Shown: piece by piece, positions 56,340-64,000 of the stretch | Layout of the letters: every line of letters begins with the position of its first letter | Position numbering within the stretch: the first letter of the stretch is position 1 | Assembly (NCBI GenBank): GCA_015501595.1 | Contig: JADNRX010000296.1 | Location: 1-64,000 of the forward strand | Direction of reading: 5' to 3' | DNA: 64,000 bases | DNA from: Hymenopellis radicata | Taxonomy: Eukaryota; Basidiomycota; Agaricomycetes; Agaricales; Physalacriaceae | Translations under genes and position numbers: made by a program | The notes under the pieces: model-generated | What the model was told of the DNA's origin: nothing | Seen by the model: only the letters and a program-made list of their open reading frames with translations | Database searches by the model: none

Positions 56340-56987
56340 AGCCGCTCTTTCCAGAAGGTGTCAATGCCAATCAGCACCGACACCCTAGTAAGCGAGTAGG
56401 CAGCGCGAACTTGAGACGACGCGATCGAGATGTGAAAGTGTTCCAATTGGGATGCGACCTTAAGACAAACACATGCTCCAACTTAAGTTAGCTATCCAGG
56501 ACCCATATCGCGCCCCTGGTGGTCATCGTCGTCATCCCGTCCATCCCTATCATTATCGCCGTCGTCCGAGTGGTAGTGATCGAGTCTGCGCTCTCCAACT
56601 TCCTCGTGACTGTGATGTCATCGCACTATTTTTGGTTTCCACGAATAAACACAAATGCGAAAATTGAAAATTTGAAAAATTTTCGGGCTAGGTAGCTAAC
56701 TCTCTACTACCTCCCCAGTAAACTTTTTAGCTGACAACGTCCCCGTTGTCTTCTGTCTCTTTTTCGCCAATCCTTCCTCTGGAATTTCTGTCGTTCTCGT
56801 TATCCCACCGCCTGCCTCTTCTTGAGAGTCGAAACTTCTTTGCGGACTTCACGGAGTTCCTTCAAGAGAGGGCCCCCCTGCTTCGGCCAAGAGCATTTCG
56901 ATCTTTCACGTTTTAGCCGTCGTCATTGTCTGCGTTCTGCCCAATTCCATGTGCGCTGTTGCTTGGTCTTTCGCATTGCTTTCTGCT

Positions 56988-57680
56988 TCATAGGTCAATC
57001 TTCGGTCTCCGCAGGATGGTATTATTACCTGCTTGTTCCGGCGTTTCCTTAAGATTCCTTAATTTGCATTTTTGTTTCTTGATTTGACATTCCAAACCGC
57101 TCGAGCCCCTCATCTTCTTTCCAATAGGGAGGTGGCATCGCTCTCCGGCACCGTAGCAATGTTCGCAAATTTCGTCAGTCGCTCCATACATTGATTTTTC
57201 TGATCTCGTGGTAGCTCTGTGCTCTGGCGTGCTTGTTAGATGGGAAAATGATTCTTCTGTCCAGTTTTCCGCGAGGATGGGGTATGGGTTTTCCTCCCAT
57301 CCTGCGTCTTTTCTTCGCGCTCAAATCCTCATCTCCAGACAATTGTTCGCCGCCAAGACCTGACATCTCAGCCAATCCAGGAAGGATTCGTGGTTTTTGA
57401 TATCAAATCTATTTTTGTTCTGGAGGAGCTGGTAGACTTCGAGGGCTAGAGGCGTGGCCTCGTAGTTTGACAAGAGCAGTTCCGGGTTCTGGTAAATCCC
57501 TTCAGCCAACTCCGCCGCGTTTTGCTGCGCGCGGCTCGGTTTACCTGCCGGAATGTCGGGTACTGCTGGCATTTCGCAATTTTGGATATGGAGCAGGATC
57601 CTGGCTGTCGACGTAAGGATAGACTGTTCGTTTGTATTCTTCACGTATTGTCAGGTACCCCTTGCTCTTTCCTGCTTCCT
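56988..57680 (-). pseudogene. second zinc-cluster-like gene, frame broken
   Basis: Three successive minus-strand frames line up in order: PSRAQQNAAELAEGIYQNPE with HESFLDWL (57600-57345), MSGLGGEQLSGDEDL and KKRRRMGGKPIPHPRGK (57370-57250), and EICEHCYGAGERCHLPIG with CQIKKQKCKL (57165-57070). The last has C-x2-C-x6-C followed by C-x6-C, like the Cys-rich end of the neighbouring gene. Either introns join these frames or frameshifts have broken them; I could not find convincing splice sites. A relationship with the 57728-58846 gene is likely. Confidence 0.45.
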
Positions 57681-57727
57681 CGGCCATCACCCATGCGGCA
57701 GCGCCGCTTATCATATTAGGATTTTAT

Positions 57728-58846
57728 CTAAAGCTTCCTTTTAAATACCTTCAGCTTATTCTGGCATTTCTCTAGTTCCTGCATCAAGTTTACCGCTTTC
57801 TCTTGCTGCTCGCGTGCTCTCTTCAGCATCTTCGCCCATTTGCCCCGGCGTTCTTCGTTCTGCTCTATCCCTTCCATTTCGCTAGCCTCCCTTTTTGTGC
57901 TCTGTTTACGCATCGAATCGGAAGTCCCATCTTGGAAATTTTCCGGGAGTAGACTCGGCACAAAGCGTGTCATCGGCTTTTCTTCTGTCTTGTGAGGAGG
58001 GCGGAAAGTCGCGGTCCTCGCCCCCGTGCATTTCAAGCGCAGGTCGCTACAGTGATCACAAAAGGTTAAAGGTCTCCCAAGTGAATACTGCCAGGTGCAG
58101 GTGAATTTACTATTCCGGCATTGGTGGCATGCCCTTTGGTGATACGCCGGATCTGCAAAATTTTGGCGGTACTCCTCTTCGTAGGGGCCTGGCTTTTTCT
58201 TCTTCTGTTCCTTCTCCACCGTGTTCCCCTTCGGAACATCAATTTGATCATCCTCTTCTGTCATCTGAACTTTCTCGTTCAAGACTTCATCGCGCTCCTC
58301 CGTTGACGCCTGTTCTTTTGGTGACTTCGGTTCTAGAGTGTCGGATGGGGCCGGTGGCTCGTTTAGGATATCCGGGAAGGGCTGGATGTGCTCCTCATCG
58401 TTTGCGCGTTCTGCACAAAGGAGTTTGGGGTCTATAGTGCCTTGTGGCGGAACAACCTCCTTGACTGGAAATGGGATTGCGTCCAGCAAGTGGCGCAAAC
58501 GCTCGAAGGCTTCAGCAAGTTCGTTGGGTGCCGGATCTGTCGTGGGGGGTTCTGTTAACTCCCCCGGTGACCAAGTTCCGAAGATCGCCTTTCTAAGTGC
58601 TTTATCGAAGATATCGTCTAGCCAATGTTTGGCCGACTGGTATTCTTTTCTCGGGAAGTTTACTTGGTCATTTACCAAGTGATAGATTCGGTTTATAAAT
58701 GATCTAGAGCTTTCTTCTGTGATCATGCAATACAGCAGGTCTGGGTACTCCTGCACCATTTCCGCCCACTCGTTATTAAAACTATATCGGTATCGAGTTG
58801 GAAGGACCTCGCGCGAGTAGTATTGGAGTGTAGTGTTCCTCGACAT
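57728..58846 (-). CDS. Zn2Cys6-like domain protein with C-terminal coiled coil
   Basis: The frame is open from 59002, but 58920-59002 consists of repeat sequence, so I prefer the ATG at 58846 (MSRNTTLQYYSREVLP); 58855 is an alternative. About residues 240-273 contain C-x2-C-x6-C-x12-C-x2-C-x6-C (ACHQCRNSKFTC and FCDHCSDLRLKC). This has the spacing of the fungal GAL4-type zinc cluster, except that the central linker is 12 residues and not the usual 5-9. Upstream is a Pro/Glu-rich acidic stretch, and the end (WAKMLKRAREQQEKAVNLMQE) looks like a coiled coil. In GAL4-type factors the cluster is usually N-terminal; here it is C-terminal. DNA binding is possible but unproven. Confidence 0.65.
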   Translation of the reverse strand: MSRNTTLQYYSREVLPTRYRYSFNNEWAEMVQEYPDLLYCMITEESSRSFINRIYHLVNDQVNFPRKEYQSAKHWLDDIFDKALRKAIFGTWSPGELTEPPTTDPAPNELAEAFERLRHLLDAIPFPVKEVVPPQGTIDPKLLCAERANDEEHIQPFPDILNEPPAPSDTLEPKSPKEQASTEERDEVLNEKVQMTEEDDQIDVPKGNTVEKEQKKKKPGPYEEEYRQNFADPAYHQRACHQCRNSKFTCTWQYSLGRPLTFCDHCSDLRLKCTGARTATFRPPHKTEEKPMTRFVPSLLPENFQDGTSDSMRKQSTKREASEMEGIEQNEERRGKWAKMLKRAREQQEKAVNLMQELEKCQNKLKVFKRKL

Positions 58847-58919
58847 TGTGCACATACAGGTGGGAAGTAAGTTAAATAACTTACGGCGTTCGTCGGTGGC
58901 GCGAAGGGCGTTCTTCTCC

Positions 58920-59460
58920 AAACATCTGGAAAGGCCTATATGCCTTAAGGCGACTTTAAGCAACTTAAAGCGTCTTAAGACATGAAAAGATAGTAAAGAC
59001 AAGTAAGCTAATAAGACGCTTAAAACAAAGGTTCACGGAGACGTGTACTTTAAAGGATCTTAGGACACTCTAAGGCATCCTAAAAGCTCTTAAAAAGCTC
59101 TCTAAAGTTGACTTAATGCATATGTCTCTGTGAACCTTATCTTAAGTTGCCTTTGAACTGCTTTTCGGTAACTCAAAAAGCACTTAAAAGGCTTTCCAAA
59201 GGCTGCATAAAGCACATGTCTCCGTGAACCTTATCCTAAGATAACTCTAGTACGTCTTTCATTCACTCAAAAGGCACTCCCAAAACTATTGAAAAGCTCT
59301 CGAAAGGCTGCATAAAGCAGATGTCTCTAGGAACCTTGTTCTAGATGCACTCTACATTGCTTCTAAAGAAGATCTGAAAGCTACAAAAGACCAAGCAAGA
59401 TAAAGCATTCTAAAAGCATCTGAAACTAGATGAATCTTATAGAACACACGAGAGAAGAGA
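58920..59460. repeat. CTTAAG-rich region with three ~100-bp tandem units
   Basis: Units containing GCATAAAGCACATGTCTCCGTGAACCTT recur at about 59115, 59207 and 59310. The left part is dense in CTTAAG and CTTTAAG words. It resembles the subterminal zone of a DNA transposon; the matching other end was not identified. Confidence 0.7.
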
Positions 59461-59535
59461 ACATTGTAGACAATGAAATATTATTCTCATTCTACACTAC
59501 AACTATACTCATTCATATCACCAAGCAATATTGGG

Positions 59536-59763
59536 CTGTAGGGTTTTAAGGTTAGGTTAGGTTACGGTTAGACCTCCTCAGTCATGTCTAACCGTAATAG
59601 TAACCATAACCAAGTACGCTAATGTCTGTTAACCATAACTGTAACCACTAATAACTGTTATTAACCGCTAACCGGTTATTTTTCCGGTTAGGTTAGCGGT
59701 TATAACTAGTTATAACCGCTTTTCCAGTTTAACCAGTTATAACCAGTTAATAACCGGTTTAAC
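59536..59763. repeat. TAACCGG-type repeat zone
   Basis: Starts TAGGGTTTTAAGGTTAGG and is filled with AACCGGTTA, GTTATAACC and GGTTAG words in both orientations, as in subterminal zones of hAT-like elements. No target duplication was found. Confidence 0.5.
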
Positions 59764-59853
59764 CGATCATACTTCACTCAAAAAGGGCAGCAGGAGGGTT
59801 TGAACGCCCGATCATACTTCACTCAAAAAGGGCAGCAGGAGGGTTTGAACGCC
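59763..59853. repeat. 45-bp tandem duplication
   Basis: CGATCATACTTCACTCAAAA and the following 25 bases occur twice in direct succession, starting at 59764 and 59809. The repeated unit includes the 3' end of the tRNA-like sequence. Confidence 0.9.
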
Positions 59854-59910
59854 CGCATACCGCACATATTAGTTAGAAGTATGACCCATTACCAACTAGG
59901 CCACCGCCGC
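59832..59910 (-). other. tRNA-like sequence (probable pseudogene)
   Basis: On the minus strand GCGGCGG (59910-59904) pairs with CTGCTGC (59838-59832) over seven positions with G-T wobbles. TGGCCTAGTTGG fits an A box and GTTCAAACC a B box. The middle, CATACTTCTAACTAATATG, is a poor anticodon arm; it recalls tRNA-Arg(TCT) but does not pair correctly. The length is 79 nt. It is probably a decayed tRNA or the head of a SINE. Confidence 0.4.
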
Positions 59911-60299
59911 CGCAGAATATCATACTTGAGATGGGTTTTATGGTGAATCTGATTCCCATTAATACTAGTATAAGTGTATCCAACAATAATGTTTAACGGA
60001 CAGTCTAACAACAATGTTTAACGGACAGTCGAGAGATTTTTTCGGTAAGACAACACACTGCACAAATGTGCAGTGGTTATATCCTATACGAAAAGCACCT
60101 CGACAGTCCAGGAATGTAAGCAAGATGGTGCATGCATGGTGCGTCATATGTAGAGGGTGAGAGAGAATCAGAATGTATGCAGCCCACATTGGTGGGGCTT
60201 AAGCGTTGCAGAAGATGCCATATTACTGTAATGAAGGTCAAAAAACCTCTACGGTGTCATTCTACACCATCGAGGCCATGAACATACAGAAGATAAATA

Positions 60300-61010
60300 A
60301 AAGCACGTACTGTTCTTGGCTGTACGCATCTGCAACGCCACCCAGCCCAACTTCCAAATTATCACCTCTCTTCCTTCATCATCCTCTCCTGAAGTTGCAA
60401 ATCATTGTTGTCGTGTCCCGGAGAGTCATCGTGGTCCTCTGCCGCTGTCACAAAGACAGCAGCGGTGTCGATGGTATTCTCGCTCGCGTCCCCGACGGTG
60501 TCCTCGCTCGTGTCCTCGATGGTGTCCTCGCTCGTCCTCATAGTCGTTGTCCTTGTCTTTGAGTGTCGTCATCGTCCTAGAGCGGTGTGCTGGTCCGTCC
60601 TGGTGTCCTCGTCCAAGCGTCATCCTCGAGGTTGTGGTCCGGATCCTCGCGCATTGTCTCAAGCTGCTAGTGACACGGTCAGGAACCGTAAAGGTGCAAA
60701 GCAGACTACGCACCAGCATGTTCTCACACCGAGGACGACCCGCAATAGCAAGACGATGTGCACAAGGCAGCATCGCAGAGTACGATGTGCGCAAGGCAGC
60801 ATCGCATGGCATGGCACACATTGCCAAGTGGGATGAGAGGTGGTGGTAAGAAGACGAGTCGTTCGATCGGAATGGTTGGAATTTAAACCAACCGGCACGT
60901 GAGGCTGACATGGCCTCAAGTGCCGGCGGCAATTCGACTTGGGCAAATTTCTTGGGGGACTGAAATCAGCGCAAGGATTGGGAATTCGGGAGAAGAAGGC
61001 GAGTAACGGC
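60300..61010 (+). repeat. diverged partial relative of the 4.1-kb element
   Basis: AACCAACCGGCACGTGAGGCTGAC and the following CGGCGG...GACTTG (about 60888-60945) match 52855-52925 of the 4.1-kb element with substitutions. The TCGTCCTCGTC-type short repeats at about 60480-60615 take the place of its minisatellite. Termini were not found. Open frames here are repeat artefacts. Confidence 0.55.
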
Positions 61011-61059
61011 CACATTTATACAGCTAGCATGTAGCTGGTCTTCATGCGTGCGCGCTATC

Positions 61060-62420
61060 AAGAAATGAAGAAAAGTAAATTATAAGAAATCAACTCACCG
61101 AACGTGGCCGCGTTGACAGCAGACAACGCGGCGCCCCCAATTCGACCCCGAGACCGTGCTTGAAGCCTGCACACTGGCAGGTTTCTATAGCACTCCGAGT
61201 CGTCCTGCTGCCATGGTGTTCGCGTTTTGAGCTGTCCGGTAGCCTCGTTGGTAGAAGGCTTAGTGCCACGAGTCATCCACAGCTGTTGGAAGCCGTGAAG
61301 ACAAATCCGGGGATCCGGTGGATAAAGGAATGACAGAGAATGAGAAGAGGAGGCCGCAGATGAAAGTTTGGGGCTGGATGCATGGTCATCGTTGATGTGT
61401 TATGGAGGCAAGCGATGAGCGACGACGTGCAAAGACCTCTGATCGCAGTTCGGCAAACGCCGAATAGCGAACGGAACGACTTGAACATCGTTCGGGACAA
61501 CGACGACGCCCTCGGAGTACTAAAGTAAGCATCGGAATATACTGCATTAGCATGTTTAAATAGATCTAAGCTAAATTCACGGTCAGATAATTGCTACAGG
61601 GCCTGGGAAAACCTTGCGTAGCAAGTATCCCATCCCATATTTACTGAGATCGTGCCCTCCAGCACGAGAAACCTCTCCGGCTGCGCTATTTCTTACTGCA
61701 TCCTATACTACACAATGAAATTCACTTATTGTAGCTTAAATTAAATCAGCCATCTCCTGTTGTGGATGGGACTTACCACGGAAGTCCATCTTCGCTTGAC
61801 TTGTTATAGGCATTGGGACTAGTAAGTCATTTTGTATCATTTTCCCTGATACTTCACAGATGGTTTACTCAACTATGAGGACTACTTCTCATCAAATATC
61901 GGCACTCACAGACGCGCCGTTCGCCCGCCATCGACGACGATATCTTCGCGATTTGGCTCCGGGGATACGGACCGCGAATCCGAACATCGTTCGGATTCAT
62001 TCCCTTCCTCTCTCACCACCACCATCGACGACCGATACCCTCAGGACGACAACCAACGTGCACAGCTATCGACGCCGATGATACTGGAGCCATTCACGGC
62101 ATCTGCGACCGACTTTGAGTCGTCGCCCGTGGTTACGGAGACCGACTTTGCGTCGTCTCCCTCTGACCCGACTCTGACAGATTGTCTGCGCGCTTGAGGA
62201 GGCCTCGCTGGACGCGTAAGCCCTCCAACGAGGCTGCAGGTGACGGAGTCGGCGATGGCAGCGGCGACAACGGCGACGAAATGAGCAGCACTGGAGCCTT
62301 GCAACCTTGGTATGTATTTTTTTTTCACGTCGACTTTACATGGCCTCGACGGCGGTGAATGACGCCACCGAGGTCTTTGACCTTCGTTCCAGATGCCACC
62401 TACCTAACTTGATTCTGCGC
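61060..62420. repeat. no gene; hAT-family words near 62215
   Basis: 61060-61850 has nothing recognisable. At about 62100-62240, GACTTTGAGTCGTCGCC and GCGTAAGCCCTCCAACGAGGC match interior words of the hAT-like elements at 7.4 and 9.5 kb. Borders are not visible. Confidence 0.4.
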
Positions 62421-62421
62421 T

Positions 62422-62880
62422 GTGTCGACACTGAGGACAGCGACTAACGACTACAGCAAGCGGTCAAAGGACAGCGTCGAGCTCACCGCCACGACTCGCG
62501 AGCTGCAGGCCCAGCTTAGCGACAAATCCAACCAGAACTGCGCTCTGTCGGACGAGATTGCTGCTCTACGCCTTACGGTCGCCAAGAAGGAGATCGTCAT
62601 CTCTTCCGCCAGCGAGAGCGCCACCGGCCAGGAGAAAAAGGACGGGCATTCTTTTTCATTCGACCAGTGTTCGACCCGTTATCGACACAGGCAGACGTGT
62701 TCGGAAGTGTCGCAGCTCGCGCAGAGCTGTGCCGACGGCTACAACGTGTGTATATTTGGCTCCGGCGGAACAGTTCTTGTTTGTGTCTCCTGCATCGATA
62801 GGGTATGTGTCCTTTTCCGTCGCAATCTTTCTCACTCACATGTTCTTCCAGTTTCTATGCAGGCGAAGCTCGCGTCCTAA
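62422..62880 (+). pseudogene. kinesin-14 (Kar3-like) neck and motor start, broken
   Basis: The reading SVELTATTRELQAQLSDKS, ALSDEIAALRLTVAKKE is a coiled-coil neck. It is followed, after a lesion, by EVSQLAQSCADGYNVCIFG, which is the stretch just before the P-loop of C-terminal kinesins. The nucleotide-binding loop (normally AYGQTGSGK) is replaced by SGGTVLVC, so the ATPase cannot work as read, and the motor does not continue. In the family the protein is a minus-end microtubule motor. Flanking sequence is repeat-like. Confidence 0.65.
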
Positions 62881-62899
62881 GTTGCGCAGAAGATGAGCT

Positions 62900-63878
62900 G
62901 ACTTTGGGACGGATGGCCGCGTAAGCCCCAGAGACGACGGGCAGCAAACTATTTGAAGACGGCGGCGTCCACGCGCACAGTTGATGTCAATGGCACTGTT
63001 TAGTCTGAAACGGCGCTACGACACGTCTGGGACAAGGATTCGGGGAGGCGGGCGTCACAGACGCGCCGAGTTTAACAGGGTGTGTATTTATTATCGATTT
63101 CATTTGCATTCCGGGCTAACCTGCTGTCTCTAGGCTCTCTAACACCGTTTTCAGTGCCTTGGTTTAACGCCTGACAGTGCGGCCGCCATGCGCCACCTTG
63201 TGCGGACGGAGTATACTGCTGACCTGATGGCGTGGGTCATCGATACCCCACAACGCCCGCCTCCAGCCCCCGGTCTCGCCCACTTCTCTTGTGGCGGCGC
63301 GGATTTAGATGTTAACTTCTTGCTGCTCTTACAGCTAGCAGCACGAACACGTCAGCCTCCAGGGCAGAGCAGCAACGTTTCTCGACGATGGCATGCGACA
63401 ACGGTACACCGAGCAACTGCGCAGGGCGCCTCGACCTAATGAAGAGACCCCGTCCGTTCATGCCAAGCATGGCCAGCATCCCCACGGCGAACGAGAACAC
63501 TCCGCTCATCAACCCTGCCGTTCTTGCATCTTCGAAGATGCAAGTTGCCCGCAACTCGCCCCCCCCCGTCACGTCTTCTGCCGCACTACCATCTTCGCCA
63601 GAAGTAATGCCCCCAGGTCCCTCAAAGAAGACATACGTTCCTTTTTTCGACGCCCATTCCGCCGCGTGTTCCCCCATCTCCACCAGAATCCGTCGCTTCT
63701 TCCACAGACCCTCGTAATCCCAATGCCGGCGACTTTGTTCCATCTTTTCTTCCAGATTCGCAACCAGATGCGCATGCGCCCAGCTCTCCGTCATCCGTGT
63801 CAGTCCAATCGTCGCCCGGCTCATCATCCACCTCGACATCGGTGTCATTCACGCTCACCTCGCACCCCTTTCGCAGTC
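62900..63878. other. overlapping open frames, no family recognised
   Basis: Both strands are open for long stretches (63312-63848 minus, 63388-63968 plus) owing to base composition. The plus frame around 63430-63715 is Pro/Ser-rich. A GCGTAAGCCCCAGAGACGACG word near 62919 again matches the hAT-like elements. I cannot support a gene. Confidence 0.3.
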
Positions 63879-63913
63879 TCTTTCGTCTTTCGTCTTTCGT
63901 CTTTCGTCTTTCG
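63879..63913. repeat. (TCTTTCG)5 microsatellite
   Basis: Five perfect 7-base units in a row, in a pyrimidine-rich stretch upstream of a possible start codon. Confidence 0.95.
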
Positions 63914-63937
63914 CCTCATTCGCTATCTGAATTCACG

Positions 63938-64000
63938 ATGCTCCCGCGCGAGGTATGCTTTCTCTTAGTCTTTCATTCCTCAATTCATTTCCAACAGTAA
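63938..64000 (+). CDS. possible first exon of a gene leaving the window
   Basis: ATGCTCCCGCGCGAG is followed by GTATGC, a pyrimidine-rich stretch and TTCCAACAG at 63989-63997, a plausible 50-bp intron. Only MLPRE and the start of the next exon are inside the window, so identity is unknown. The upstream CT-rich sequence would suit a fungal promoter. Confidence 0.3.
   Translation: MLPREVCFLLVFHSSIHFQQ

Noticed and set aside
59545..59575. Telomere-like TTAGGTTAGG repeats
   Set aside because: Only two or three imperfect units, without the TTAGGG consensus, embedded in a TAACCGG repeat zone.
1..64000. CRISPR arrays, operons, Shine-Dalgarno sites
   Set aside because: The window is eukaryotic; the regular repeats present are tandem satellites or transposon ends and not spacer arrays.

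Overview
The window reads as nuclear DNA of a basidiomycete fungus, most likely an agaricomycete. The reasons are short GT-AG introns of about 45-60 bp inside recognisable exons, a single-exon F-box protein of the mushroom type, a Ulp1-like protease next to an Agaricomycete-type orphan gene, TET/JBP-type oxygenase and Plavaka transposase remains, and many DNA transposons. Nothing prokaryotic was seen. Most of the sequence is repeat or decayed gene. The only genes I regard as close to intact are an F-box protein (23.7-25.5 kb), the 5' half of the orphan gene (to 18.3 kb), a Ulp1-like protease core (19.9-20.6 kb) and a zinc-cluster-like protein (57.7-58.9 kb).

Layout. 0-2.5 kb: a decayed secreted-protein-like gene and a Copia pol 3' end with a probable LTR. 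2.5-9 kb: layered repeats, with a fold-back element copy split by a TA-type MITE and a hAT-like element with a perfect 8-bp target duplication. 9-11.3 kb: an aldehyde dehydrogenase pseudogene split by a second hAT-like element. 12.6-15.5 kb: a cluster of MITEs, two of them inside the 3' exons of the orphan gene. 14.2-20.7 kb (minus): orphan gene and Ulp1-like protease. 28.2-29.8 kb: a Mot1/BTAF1 fragment, followed by a possible Harbinger-type transposase fragment. 33.4-34.5 kb: a six-unit tandem repeat of about 152 bp. 36.05-40.15 and 51.69-55.79 kb: two almost identical 4.1-kb elements in opposite orientation, each with a 2-bp target duplication. Between them lie a Plavaka transposase pseudogene (broken by a hAT-like element and a MITE), an AIF-like oxidoreductase fragment, a Brr2-like fragment, a fold-back element carrying a nested hAT-like insertion, a TET/JBP-like oxygenase broken by a MITE, and a small gene with a SUMO-interaction-like motif. 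57-59 kb: two zinc-cluster-like genes. 59-64 kb: repeats, a tRNA-like relic, a kinesin-14 fragment and possibly the first exon of a gene leaving the window.

The clearest unusual structure is a family of nine complete 238-264 bp MITEs with CTGTA/TACAG ends and TA target duplications. Most carry a central GC-rich hairpin whose stem changes sequence but keeps pairing, and one copy differs from its closest relative by the loss of a block of about 16 bp covering that hairpin. Their ends also place the splice-acceptor-like string TACAG at each insertion, and four of the nine lie in exons of other genes or transposases. A second theme is that conserved single-copy-type genes (ALDH, Mot1, AIF-like, Brr2, kinesin) appear only as intron-bearing fragments, which points to DNA-level duplication and decay.
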